From the NCBI GenBank assembly GCA_037074615.1, contig CM073536.1, forward strand, positions 3,105,001-3,169,000: a DNA stretch of 64,000 bases. The letters are read 5' to 3'. The notes below the pieces were generated by a model, which did not search any database, was not told the origin of the DNA, and was given only the letters and a program-made list of their open reading frames with translations. Both the position numbers and the translations under genes were made by a program. Source of the stretch: Leucaena leucocephala (taxonomy: Eukaryota > Streptophyta > Magnoliopsida > Fabales > Fabaceae). Position 1 is the first letter of the stretch. The number at the start of each line of letters is the position of its first letter. Positions 1-10,434 of this stretch are shown piece after piece.

Positions 1-702
1 CCTTTTGGCATGGCCCCTAGAGATGTTTTACAGAATGGGCCCCAGTGGATTGAGAGTTCTCAAAGAGAAGGCACCAGGAGCATGCACTATGATCCACCCT
101 CCCCGCTTGATGATGTTCAAAACCTTGACTTGTACAAGCTGATGAACAGTAGATCTCTAGGCAACATCGCCACTGAGTTTCCAGCTGGCTCATCAGGCCG
201 TCATGCCCAAGGCTTGTTGGCAGATGAGTTTCCGCACCTGGATATCATCAATGACTTGCTTGACGATGAACATGGTATTGGGAGTGTAGCCCAGGAAGGC
301 TCAGTCTTCCAGTCTCACAGTAATGGACCACAGTTGCTAAATAGGCAATTCACTTATCCCACAGACTTGGGTACACGTGATGATTTAGGATCCTCAACCA
401 GTTCTTGCAGGTTTGAGCGGTCACGGAGTTATCATGAGCACAGGTTTCAGAGAGGGTACAGCCCATCAAGCACACATTTTGACACAGTTAGGGATTATGT
501 TCCGCAGGGAAGCACGGTGCCCTATTTAAATGGGCAAGTGGATGGGTTGATTCAAAAACAGTGGCAGGCGGCTGGTTCTGATATGCCATTTCTTGCCATG
601 AGAAACACTGAGAGTGATGCGTACCCATACTACCCAGATTATTCAAATATGGCATGTGGTGTCAATGGTTATACTGTGTTCCGGCCCTCAAATGGTCCTT
701 AG
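1..702 (+). CDS. MATH/TRAF-domain protein (MUSE13/14, TRAF1a/b type), C-terminal part
   Basis: The reading frame is open from base 1 (codon phase 1) to the TAG at 700-702, so this is the last exon, or part of it, of a gene starting outside the window. The 233 visible residues are hydrophilic and low in complexity; none of the N-terminal MATH domain is present. The segment DEFPHLDIINDLLDDEHG, Ser/Arg-rich stretches and the tail VNGYTVFRPSNGP resemble the C-terminus of the plant TRAF1a/1b (MUSE13/MUSE14) proteins. From family knowledge these act as adaptors with SCF-CPR1 to limit NLR immune receptors and also affect autophagy. Identification rests on memory of this tail and on the neighbouring genes, which match the Arabidopsis At5g43560 neighbourhood. 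Confidence 0.75.
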   Translation, partial: PFGMAPRDVLQNGPQWIESSQREGTRSMHYDPPSPLDDVQNLDLYKLMNSRSLGNIATEFPAGSSGRHAQGLLADEFPHLDIINDLLDDEHGIGSVAQEGSVFQSHSNGPQLLNRQFTYPTDLGTRDDLGSSTSSCRFERSRSYHEHRFQRGYSPSSTHFDTVRDYVPQGSTVPYLNGQVDGLIQKQWQAAGSDMPFLAMRNTESDAYPYYPDYSNMACGVNGYTVFRPSNGP

Positions 703-1110
703 AGAGGCAAAAGAGGAAGGTTGTCCGCAAAGTAGTGGGCATTGAAGTGTAATAATGTATTCGAGGAAATTGTTGGGTCTTTTAGATTGGAGTGAGGTTG
801 AAATCCCCTTTGTTAAGCAAACATCCTGTAAAGATTGTTTGGAGTTTATTTGGTCCTAGTGTTTTTCCGAATTTTTACTTTATTCACATGCCCTCTTCCT
901 TGCTATAGCTCATTCACACGACATCATCTTTCTCATAGCATTAGAGAGAGAAGGAAACGTTCCATTCAAAACTTTTTGGGAACCAAGGGTTTTCGATATT
1001 TCCTCTCAGTTTATTTTTGGGCATTAGTTTTCGTTCCTTTTTACTCTCAACTTTCAAACTTAACATTCCAGGACACAGCACGAGAATAGAAAAAGAAGAA
1101 GCAAATTATA
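703..1110 (+). other. 3' untranslated region and downstream flank of the TRAF gene
   Basis: No coding signal is convincing here. The sequence after the stop is T-rich, as expected for a plant 3' UTR. An 84-codon open frame at 835-1089 has no recognisable family and lies where the 3' UTR should be, so it is not called. Confidence 0.5.
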
Positions 1111-1760
1111 GAATTCTCTCGTGTACTTAACCCTATTCCTAAAGCGAATCAGAGCTGCATGGTAAAAGTTCTTTTTTTTTACCAGCAATATTAGAAGTTA
1201 ACCATGTGTATATAAATTAGTGGCATTGTGTATATAAACTACAAAACGGGAACTCGCTTGCATACGCATGTCGTCATGTTATCGAATTTAAATTTTGCCA
1301 TTGATTCATAAACCAAGAAATACTTCAGGCAAACCTACGTGGTCAATGGCCATGTCACACCTGAGTTGGGTACAAATCTAGCAAATAAAACCATTGAATA
1401 GTTGACCATTTAATTTCTTTTTCTTTAGTATCATTTAATTAAACGTGTTTGATACGCCTATGTTTAGGAATATTGTCCCGGCGACTTCATAATTAAATAG
1501 ACTGTAGTTTGAACTTTGAATTGCTGCTCTCAACAATAGAAATTAATGGATAAAGTGATAAACATCTTTCCATTATCACGCGGAAGGCATAATGAATCTC
1601 AATGTAAAGTTAAACAGAAACTCTTTCCATGCAGGTTCCAGGTTATAACCAAATCAATTTTGTATAAATTTACAAATAAAAACAAACAAATGTAGTCTTT
1701 GCTAGTTTTCAAAAGTCAAAATCATTGAACCAGTCAAAATCCAAACCTCAAGGCTATCTA
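1111..1760. other. Intergenic spacer, no gene seen
   Basis: AT-rich sequence with short open frames only. Its right end is the presumed promoter of the secreted-peptide gene. Confidence 0.6.
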
Positions 1761-1764
1761 TCAC

Positions 1765-1772
1765 TATAAATA
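1765..1772 (+). promoter_or_regulatory. TATA box of the secreted-peptide gene
   Basis: TATAAATA lies 61 bases upstream of the ATG at 1833, which is a normal plant spacing for a short leader. Confidence 0.6.
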
Positions 1773-1832
1773 CTTGCCATATTGTGATTATGCCTTCAAC
1801 TATTGGTATATGTTCCTATTTTTGAACACAAA

Positions 1833-2123
1833 ATGAAGGATTTCCTCAAGCTTCTTCTGCTAATTCTTCTTACCCTCATGCATGTCCAGCAAAACCAAGC
1901 TGGTAGGGTTTTGGATGAGGAGAAACAACTTTGGTTGCAGTCCCTCGAGAAAGGTTCTGTTCCTCCATCTGGTCCTTCTGGTTGCACTTACATCCCCGGA
2001 ACCGGCGGGAACCGCTGCCCTCCGGTGAATGAAATGAACGTTGCTGGCAAGGCTTTCCGCCTCCTTGGTGATGCTGCCTATCCTCATCATATAGTTCCAT
2101 CTGGCATGGCAGTCAATCTTTGA
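1833..2123 (+). CDS. Small secreted peptide precursor with an SGPS motif (IDA/PIP-like)
   Basis: An intronless 96-residue protein. The ATG at 1833 is chosen because it opens a clean signal peptide (MKDFLKLLLLILLTLMHVQ, then QNQAG as a plausible cleavage site); the open frame upstream of it has only a TTG. The mature part has an acidic linker (DEEKQLWLQSLEKG), then VPPSGPSGCTYIPG, a second Cys in GGNRCP, and the tail EMNVAGKAF. PPSGPS resembles the core of IDA/IDL and PIP/PIPL signalling peptides, which are perceived by LRR receptor kinases of the HAESA and RLK7 group. Unlike those, the motif is internal rather than at the C-terminus and is followed by two cysteines. The receptor assignment is inference; a small secreted protein is well supported. 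Confidence 0.7.
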   Translation: MKDFLKLLLLILLTLMHVQQNQAGRVLDEEKQLWLQSLEKGSVPPSGPSGCTYIPGTGGNRCPPVNEMNVAGKAFRLLGDAAYPHHIVPSGMAVNL

Positions 2124-4249
2124 AGCTACTTGGAAGCCAACTAGCTTGTTCATCCACGCACAAGGCACACAAAGAGTGTTGATTTATTGATTGTTTCTTT
2201 AATTTTTATCATTTGTATTTTTCGCTTTTAAGTGAGAAAAATATATAGAAAGCTCATCCTCTTAAGAAGTTGAGCCTCTCCATACACACACACACATAAG
2301 CTTTTCTGTTTGAATTCGTATCACGTATATATAGTAGTTTTTTTTTCTTAGTAAAATTTTGCACAGCACATGGAGATTGTATATATACATTACAATTTAT
2401 GTAAAGTGTTTCCATTTGCTTAATCTTTGGTTTTGTTATAACGATAGTTCATAATTACCCAGAAATAAAGCACACCATCTCTTGTTCATAGAAATAAACT
2501 AGGTTTTGGTGCTTTTGAATACAAAGTTAGTTAATTAATTGTGCCTAATTCTTTAAGTTAGGTGGATACGTATATACTCAGATAATTGTGTACTTATCAT
2601 ATGGAGTTGCGTGTTAATCCAGCTTGGATGTGGAATAATATTAAGTAATAAACATGTTAGCACAGCAGTTTGACCGCAGCCTAACTTAGTTATTTATTCA
2701 TCACTAACGTTAATCAGAAATTAAACAGATTAAAAGTAAAGGAGTGTAATTATAAGATGAGAATTTCATATTCAGTTACATCATTTTATGTCATGTTTTC
2801 TCCAACTAAAAATAATCAATTTTCAAAACAAAAAAAAAATCCAATCCCTCATACATTTCTAAGTTATTGTTAATCAAGTTGCTAATTAAACAGAGAAGAT
2901 TCTTCCAGAATAAAAGATATTCAAATGACTTGTTTGTCGGGACAGGGAATTTATGAAGGTTTGATACGTACATTAGAGCACTCTGGTCTTGTCTTTTGAA
3001 TTGAAAAAAAAAAAACAATCGTAATTCAAAAGGTCAAATTAAATGAGTTTGCAACCATATTATTCAGATTGACTTTGTAGTTATCGCTTACGGTTATGGA
3101 AAAGAAATTCATTCGAATATCCAAAGTCAAGTGGGCACACTGATAGCCCATGTTAATATTTTAGCCTCAAAAACTAAAATGCTTATTAAATATGTCGTTA
3201 TCTGTTCGTCTTTGGATGATCAACAAAGTCCTCGTATTTGATTGATATTTATGACAATAAATATTGATCTAATTAGTAAAAAATTAATTTATAATTTATA
3301 AAATTATGAATTTAAATCTTATTATTAATATAAAAACTTTATTAATAGATAATTTATAAAAACTTATTGGTGAGTAAACTATTGATTGATATTTATGAAA
3401 TGAATTGGTAAGCATTGCTGGTAAACAAAATCAAGTTTGAATAATTTTCTTAAAATATCTAAGAGTCTAAGTTTATCAGCTACATATTTTATATATATGT
3501 AATGTAATGGATAAATAATAAAAATGTATTTTATTCATGGAAGGTTTCATGATGTATATAATCTTAATTTTAATTTGAGATGGGCAGATTTTTTTATGCT
3601 ATTTTAATTTTTGGATAAAAAAAAAGGAAGAGCAGGTAGAATTCAGAAAGTCAGAAGTAAGAACATTATTTTCTTAATTATTGCTTAGGTTTCTTAAATC
3701 CATTAATAAAACAAAAGAGAGCTGACATAAATAGACATCCCGGCCGATCTTATCCTCTGCTTGCTGGTAGGATCTAGCCATGATTTTGTGTTTCCGATTT
3801 TTAAAACAAGAAATCAATATCATGATAAATGTTAAATACACTATCAAGCTAGTAGTTATTACAAATATGGAATAATGTGGCTTCACATAGATTTTCTGTA
3901 ACATAAAAATCCATGTGATTGAGTGATATTGAAGATAGATTCAATATCGACTCTTTTTGGGGGGTCAATATTGAAGATCTACTATTAATACTGGGAAATC
4001 ATAAAAGAAAAATTCAATCAATTGTTGTCAACCCACAAGTTAACTATTTAATTTTACTAATTTTATGTTTCTACCTTATAAAATTATATTAACTCATATT
4101 TAAACTCTTGTTAGCAGGAAACTCGGTTAAACTCACAAGTTTACTTGTCAAGTTTATCGTTTTTACGTTTCTAATTTATAAAATCGTGACAACTTGCTAA
4201 TTTTTTACATTTATATTTACTGACTTCATAAATGAAATCTATAATTTTT
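2124..4249. other. AT-rich intergenic spacer, no gene seen
   Basis: Short open frames at 2806-3018 and 3674-3904 (minus) have no family resemblance and low-complexity composition. The first few hundred bases are the likely 3' UTR of the peptide gene. Confidence 0.6.
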
Positions 4250-4640
4250 TTTTTATTGAAATAGAGATTTCTCTGCGGGGAGAGTGAAAAAAAATATATT
4301 ATAATTGATTAACTGAATATAATTATTATAATTTTTTATTATGGTTAAAAATTTAAAATATCATATAAATTTAAAATTTGATCTTTGAAAGATTTTAAAC
4401 TCCCACTTTAATATTTGAAAAATTTAGAATTCCACTATTGTAATTAACCCCATTAAAGTGGGGTTAAAAATCTTTAAAAGATCAAAGTGAGATTATTGAT
4501 TGAGATTATTGATTACGGCTTACAGATAAAGGAATTGAAAGTACTAAATCAGGTTAATCTAAATTTATTTTTAACTGAATTGGGTATTACAAGATTTTAA
4601 GAGTATAATTTATGATTGATAATTTTTTTATTGAATATGA
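4250..4640. repeat. AT-rich dispersed repeat, copy 1
   Basis: The left end (gagatttctc, then gtgaaaaaa and a ttataa/tgatta stretch) and the right end (gattgagattattgatt through ttttaagagtataattt) recur at 7300-7700. The middle differs between copies. It looks like an old non-autonomous element; no termini or target duplication could be fixed. Confidence 0.55.
4377..4486. repeat. Imperfect inverted repeat (foldback) inside the dispersed repeat
   Basis: The left arm, 4377-4412 (starts TTTGATCTTTGAAAGATTTT), is matched by the reverse complement of 4452-4486 (starts TTTGATCTTTTAAAGATTTT) with only a few mismatches, leaving a loop of about 39 bases. Confidence 0.7.
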
Positions 4641-5183
4641 TAAATTATGAATGTTTGTGGACTTAATTTCAATTAGTTTACCTTCTCGAGTTTGTTTAAA
4701 TATGTGAATTTGGCAACTTGTTTGAGAGCTCTATCATACTTGAATATAATATAGAGTTGTTTCCTTCGTAAAATTACGGGAAAATTAAATTTAACCTATA
4801 ATCTTTTTTTTTTTTTTGCTGAACTAATAAGCTAACCAAACTAAGAAGGATTGTATTCAAAAGCACAAAGTGAAAATCACGCGTAAGCGAAGATCCAAAC
4901 ATGCCACTGATGCTCCAATGGATAGTGTTATAAGGAGAAGAAGAATATTAATGTAATGATGGGTAATGGAGACAAATGTGATAATTAAGAGTAATTAATT
5001 ATGATTGGAATGGAAGATAAAGAAATTAAAGAAAGGATACAATGGTAAGCAGCAAAGAAAACATATGAATAATAAAAAAGCGTAGGTGGTAATCATAATA
5101 ATAAAGAGAAAGCTAAGGGGGCATATATATATATAGAAGGAAAAGCTTATTATTGTGACAGGAGAGGGGCTTGAGGGGATAAA
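4641..5183. other. Spacer downstream of inhibitor gene A, no gene seen
   Basis: AT-rich with homopolymer T and (TA)n tracts. The part near 5100-5183 should include the 3' UTR of the minus-strand inhibitor gene. Confidence 0.55.
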
Positions 5184-5516
5184 TTAACCAATTTTGGGGA
5201 CTTGGGTGACAATTTGGTGGTTGTTGACTAAGACGCGCACTCGGTCGCATCGGAAATCATCGATGACAACAGAACCTTCTTTCACAGTGGTGGCTCTCAC
5301 TCTTCCATTTTCCCTCTCTATTATCACCTTCGCCGCTTCTCCGTACGTCCCCACCAGTTCTGGCCACGAACTCTTCCCTGTAAACATCATATATATCACC
5401 TTTTATTTCGTATATTCATTCCCAAAACATATATATATATATATCCACAGAGAGAGAGAAGTATACATAAGCGAGCGCTTTAGGAGAAGAAATACTTAAC
5501 CTGGGCAACTTGACAT
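5184..5516 (-). CDS. Potato type I serine proteinase inhibitor A (P1 = Asp)
   Basis: Two exons on the minus strand: 5501-5516 (16 nt, encoding MSSCP plus one base) and 5184-5377, joined by a GT-AG intron of 123 nt. The product has 69 residues, a normal length for the family, and no signal peptide. Landmarks are CPGKSSWPELVG at the start, the reactive loop EGSVVIDDF, RCDRVRV and the terminal PKIG. The two cysteines match the family's disulfide pair. By alignment to eglin c, the scissile bond is Asp-Asp, so P1 is Asp rather than the usual Leu, Met or Ala. Family members block subtilisin and chymotrypsin-like proteases in defence against insects and fungi. It is the most divergent copy of the cluster. 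Confidence 0.92.
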
Positions 5517-5593
5517 CTTCTTGCACCTTAATTTTGCCTCTGATCTTCTGGCTTCTGATGATGATGCTCCTATTTCCTGCTCAAGAGTGTGTG

Positions 5594-5601
5594 TATATAT
5601 A
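5594..5601 (-). promoter_or_regulatory. TATA box of inhibitor A
   Basis: TATATATA on the minus strand, about 78 bases upstream of the ATG at 5516. Confidence 0.5.
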
Positions 5602-7299
5602 GCAGAGAGAGATAGAGATTCAAGCAAGTCATGTTTTGTCTTCTTTGTTACAATGAATTCAGAATGATTGATTCTATGCGTATTAGCCGGCCGGTTATTT
5701 TGTCTTTCTCATTTTATGGGTGTGATTTCTAAGAATGAGAATGTGCTAATTGGTTTCCTTCCATTTGTCTCTGCTTGTTTTTGTTTTATGAAACCAATCA
5801 CCATACTGCAAAATGCTATTCAACTGAAGTAGTAATAAAACTAATGGCAATATTATAAATACAATATAATGAATAACATACATATTTTCACCTCAATTAT
5901 ATTCTCTCTACAAGTGCCAGTTCACCCCATAATTAAAAATAATAATTTAATAATTTTTATTTTTTTCAATGTTGTTGTAATTAACTTTCTATTTACATAT
6001 TTTAAATGAAAAAACTTTGTTTTTAATGTCATATTTGCCATCGTGGATCTCGTCCTCGCCTTCCACGCAACCATATAGATTCGGAGATTCCAACGTATGC
6101 AACATTCGATGATGTCCAAGCAATTCAATTACTCTCTCTCTCTCTCTCTCACACACACACAGATCTCAATATACTTTGATTCTTTCTGCGACGATTTTTT
6201 GCTTTTTGTTTCAGCTGGCCTGAGTTTTCGGATATTTTGAATTTGATTTGTTGTTACTCAATTTTAAAAAAATATAATTTTTTAATTTCCCCTCAGAAAA
6301 ACTGCGTTTTAATAATGTCTTTATTTAATTTTCTTCTTCAGAGAAAGTTACCTTTATAAAATAATCTACAAAGTTCGTGAATGAGCATATATGTATAATA
6401 TTTGAAAATCCATCATCTCTCGTGCACATAAAATTAGTTATAACATATTGGCTACAAAATAGAATTTGAAGCTGATTTCGAATTATTATAAACTAAATTA
6501 TTATTTTTTTTATTATAAATTAAATTATTATTGTCGCTGTTTCAACTTCTCAATTACTTGTATATTGCATGGCATTAATATTATTTAGCTAGCGTCCTTT
6601 TTTCTTAATTTCGAGGGAGGCCAGGCCAGCCCTTTATTTAAAAATAATGTGGGTCCATAAGACAAATTGGGCTTCCTCGGGCTTGAAACAAGTAAGCCCA
6701 TGTTCAAGAATGTTGAAGGATATATGCATCCATAATAATTTTTAACCCACCGACAATATTAGGTCTAGAGAAATGGGTTAGTTTTTCATAACTTTATAAA
6801 TTGATATTTTAATTTTTGATAAGAGAGATGATCACATTTAGTGTACATGTCTCTCGAATAGGATTATCTTCAATAGGAGTATACCTAACAAAAAAAAAAA
6901 AGAATTTTTTGACCCATTTTATTCAATAATTTTTCATCAAATGCTTGAATTGTATATTTGTGCAGTATATTATGTTTATTATATATATATATTTAAAATG
7001 CATTGATGTATAAATATTTTTATTCAATCATTTGACATCAGGTATTACCAAATCAAATTCAAACATAATCAGATTCAATCAGAGATAAGAATCATCAACA
7101 CTACATATTCCATCGATCCCATTCTTATCATTTTAAGGAATCTGTTTTCTCTCCATTTATCTAAATTTTCACTGCCCATTTATTTAATATCTTACAAGAA
7201 TATTATTAATATATTAAATAAATATAAAAATTTAATCTAAACAATTTTAAAATTAGCATTGAAGATAACTAACTTTGTATAATTATGTATAAACTATAG
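5602..7299. other. Intergenic spacer, no gene seen
   Basis: AT-rich. It contains a (CT)n/(CA)n microsatellite at about 6131-6162 and A-rich tracts near 6890. A 68-codon minus frame at 5922-6128 is unconvincing. Confidence 0.6.
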
Positions 7300-7700
7300 A
7301 TTTCTCCCCCGTGCGTTACACGTGTAGTGAAAAAATAGGTTATAACTGATTAATTATTTATTATTATTGTGAATCATCATTATGGTTATAAATTAAAAAT
7401 ATCATAGAATCATTGATTAATTAACATCATAGGGTTCAAAATTTTTTAAAAATCAAAGTAGTTTATAACTATTATGAATCATTATTATGGTTAAAAATTT
7501 GACATATCATATAATCAGTTAATAAAATTACTAATTAATTACTACCATAAGACATGGGTCTCAAAATCTTTTAAGATTAAGTGAAATTACGGATTGAGAT
7601 TATTGATTGCGGTTTGTAGACAAATAAATTAAAAGTATTAAATCGGATTGAATCAGACATATTTTTAACTCAATTGAGTATTATAAGATTTTAAGAGTAT
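7300..7700. repeat. AT-rich dispersed repeat, copy 2
   Basis: Shares its left part (gatttctc, gtgaaaaaa, tgatta) and right part (gattgagattattgatt through ttttaagagtataatt) in the same order and orientation with 4250-4640. Confidence 0.55.
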
Positions 7701-7748
7701 AATTGATTAATTGATAGTTGATGATTATAAACAAACATGCAATAGAAC

Positions 7749-7854
7749 TGTAAGCTTGATATAGAGTTGAATAGTAGTTTACATAAGACACTCGTAATTA
7801 TTGTAAGCTTGATATAGAGTTGAATAGTAGTTTACATAAGATACTCGTAATTAT
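7749..7854. repeat. 53 bp tandem duplication downstream of inhibitor B
   Basis: The unit beginning tgtaagcttgatatagag occurs twice, at 7749 and 7802, with a single visible difference. Relatives of one unit lie in the 3' flanks of inhibitors C and D. Confidence 0.85.
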
Positions 7855-8003
7855 TGACGACAAACAACATACACAACATATAGAACAATGGCATGAAATT
7901 AAATAGGATAGAAAATAAAAACAGAATGATGAAAACTCCTTATTGCATGGCTATATATGACATGGAGCACTATATATTAAATAGATGAGATTATATTATT
8001 GTT

Positions 8004-8252
8004 CTATCCTATCTTGGGAGTCCTAGTAACAATGCCATGGCCGTTGACCCAAACCCAAACCCTATCGCATCGGAAGTCAGCGGTGACGAAGGAACCTACT
8101 TCCACAATTCTTGCATTCACCAACGGATTCTCTTTCTCTATTCTTGCTTCTGCTTTCTTCCCCTTCGTCCCTACCAGTTCTGGCCATGAACTCTTACCTT
8201 CACTCACATATTAACACACAAACAAAAGCCAGTCACTTCATGACGCAGCAGA

Positions 8253-8287
<35 letters not shown>

Positions 8288-8349
8288 ATATCATCGAATT
8301 ACAATAACATTATTCTCTATTATTAATTACCTTGGCATCCGTCAGACAT
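8004..8349 (-). CDS. Potato type I serine proteinase inhibitor B (P1 = Ala)
   Basis: Exons 8331-8349 (19 nt, MSDGCQ plus one base) and 8004-8197, with a 133 nt GT-AG intron that contains a long (TA)n run. The 70-residue product has no signal peptide, the GKSSWPELVG block, loop EVGSFVTADF, RCDRVWVWVN and the ending TPKIG. Aligned to eglin c, P1-P1' is Ala-Asp, a choice associated with elastase- or subtilisin-like targets. One Cys lies in the micro-exon and one in FRCD, the usual disulfide. The promoter and first exon are nearly the same as those of inhibitor D, so the two are recent duplicates. A cytosolic or leaderless defence role is inferred from the family. Confidence 0.93.
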
Positions 8350-8434
8350 GTCTTCGACTTGGAGATTTTCCTGCACTATCGATCTGTCTCAAGTTTATGC
8401 CTTTTGTTTGGGATAATTGTGATTTGCTTGGGGC

Positions 8435-8442
8435 TATTTATA
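8435..8442 (-). promoter_or_regulatory. TATA box of inhibitor B
   Basis: TATAAATA on the minus strand, 86 bases upstream of the ATG. The surrounding sequence (ggggctatttatag and tacggtttaaggttgtg) is shared with inhibitor D. Confidence 0.65.
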
Positions 8443-8449
8443 GAACGGT

Positions 8450-9282
8450 TTAAGGTTGTGGTTTGATCAAGTAATGGGGATTCCTGACTTAAGCATTTGC
8501 TGTACTTTTATGCGTACGTTCATTCAATTGAAATTGTCAATGTTCTTATTTGACACACTATTATATTCTCCATTCCTCTTGTTTTCAACTTTCTCGATTT
8601 TGTTTCCAATTCGTGCTTACGTATATAATCACATAGGAAAGATTATCCTCTACTTCTACTCCCATTTTATTTATTCATTCTTTTAAGAGTTAAGTTGTAT
8701 TTTATCATTCAAAAATATTTTTTAATAGTATTTAATATTTTAAATTATACAATACCTTATTTTTGTAATAGAACCTAGTAGTTAGTATACTAAAATATTT
8801 TTTTGAGTAACATTCATTATCTTAAGTTTAAGATATTTATTATTATTGAAAAAAATATTTTAGAAGGTAAAATTATATCAAAAAATTATTTTAGAATGCA
8901 AGGTGTTATTAGAAAAATACTTTAAGATGTATTAGATAGACCAAAAATTAAGTTAAAATATTAGGTGCTGCTAAAAAATTATTTTAAGATACTGAATATT
9001 ATTTAATTTCCTTTGTGAAAAAGAAGATAAACAATTCAATTAACACGATGAATCCGTGGGCACTCGCTAATAACTCAGTCAAACTATCAATTATATATGC
9101 CAGAAAGCCCTGAATAAAAAATTACAAGTCCTTAATCAATCTACAAATTATAATAAAGGGAAAGTATTCGTTTGGAACAAATAATAGAGATGAACCAGGG
9201 ATGTGAACTCCTTGCATATTATTATATCTTACCACGAACAATAGTTAATTGGTTGCTTTAAGAACAAAGTTTAATTAAATTA
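8450..9282. other. Duplicated spacer unit 1, left half
   Basis: No gene. Sequence at about 9055-9260 (caaactatcaatta, tatatgcca, aagtcct) matches 21040-21210, the spacer between inhibitors C and D. The unit is interrupted by the retrotransposon and resumes at 18363. Confidence 0.7.
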
Positions 9283-9287
9283 ATATC
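9283..9287. repeat. Target-site duplication, left copy
   Basis: ATATC directly precedes the left LTR and recurs at 18358-18362 directly after the right LTR. Confidence 0.95.
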
Positions 9288-9963
9288 TGTAAGGAATTGG
9301 AAGACACGCAGCGGAAATAAACTTTAAAAATTTTCCATTCCTTGCCAGGATCTGCCGTATGTGTTTAAGTCAAGTGGAAAGAATCATTACCCTTAGTGTT
9401 GCTCAGCGAATTTCACAGCTTCTCTACGTGGGTGGTGATCTCTTTCTGATCGCAAGAAATCGACGGAGTGTTCCTCAGCGACCTTCACAGATTCTCTCCG
9501 CGGACGGTGGTCTCTTTCCGATCACAAGAAGTCGACGCCTCAGGTCGGCTTCCTCTACTGGTATCCACACGAACAGCGTTCCAACCACGAACGACGTGCT
9601 AGCGTCTCCTGTCCCTCCAAGGCTTTCACAAGTCTCCGTCTCTATTTCGGCAGTTTCTTGTCTGCAAACCTTTTGCAGATTCCGTTCGGCCTTTTTTTGT
9701 GTTCTGTGTGTTATTTTCAAACGTAGCTCCTCCAATCAGATATAGAGGATGCTATGCGTTTTTACACTTGACCTAATTGGATTTTTGGAGTTAATCTTAT
9801 ATTAATTCCGAATTGATACAATATCATATATTGTATAATTTTATAAGAAACTAATTAAATAAAATAATATTAAATCCGTCCCACAGATTTAATTACTTAT
9901 TTATTTAACTTTAAATAAAGATGAGACTGAGTTATATTTGATTTATTCCCATAAATCAAATTT

Positions 9964-10225
9964 GAGATATCCTATCAATTTAAATTTCGAATTTCAAACG
10001 TGATAGAGATTTAATTTATCCTTATAAATTAAATCTTATAAATATCTCTTATATGAGATATCCTATCAATTTGAATTTCGAATTTCAAACGTGATAGAGA
10101 TTTAATTTATCCTTATAAATTAAATCTTATAAATATCTCTTATATGAGATATCCTATTAATTTGAATTTCGAATTCAAACGTGATAGGGATTTAATTTAT
10201 CCTTATAAATTAAATCTCATATATC
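9964..10225. repeat. 91 bp unit repeated about 2.9 times in the left LTR
   Basis: The unit beginning gagatatcctat starts at 9964, 10055 and 10146, a constant 91 bp period, with a few substitutions in the third copy. The same array is in the right LTR at 17124-17385. Confidence 0.92.
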
Positions 10226-10363
10226 TCATATATATAATATATATATACGAATTTATATATATACGAATATAAATATAAATAAATATATATACATTCACCT
10301 GGATCTTTCATTGAATCTGGACATGTCTTAGATTCAATGAATCTGGACATCATAGCTCGTGTT

Positions 10364-10434
10364 GGGCTATTTTGTGTGCGACCCTGTAGGCCCATATGAA
10401 GTTGGCAGTGGGCCATTTGCTATACTAGCCCACA
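10364..10434. promoter_or_regulatory. Cluster of site II (TGGGC-type) elements in the LTR
   Basis: Within about 70 bp there are four TGGGC/GCCCA cores (in ttgggcta, aggcccata, gtgggcca and tagcccac). They lie roughly 760-835 bases into the LTR in its own orientation, a position compatible with U3. TGGGCC/T elements are bound by TCP factors in many plant promoters; function here is inference. Confidence 0.45.

Noticed and set aside
8258..8285. (TA)n tracts here and near 5431-5444, 22759-22781 and 36518-36537 as origins or special structures
   Set aside because: Ordinary plant microsatellites; only the one before MIR166 is placed like a TATA box.
9359..9745. 128-codon plus-strand frame in the LTR (and its copy at 16519-16905)
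   Set aside because: It lies antisense inside a retrotransposon LTR, has no known domain, and the second copy is just the other LTR.
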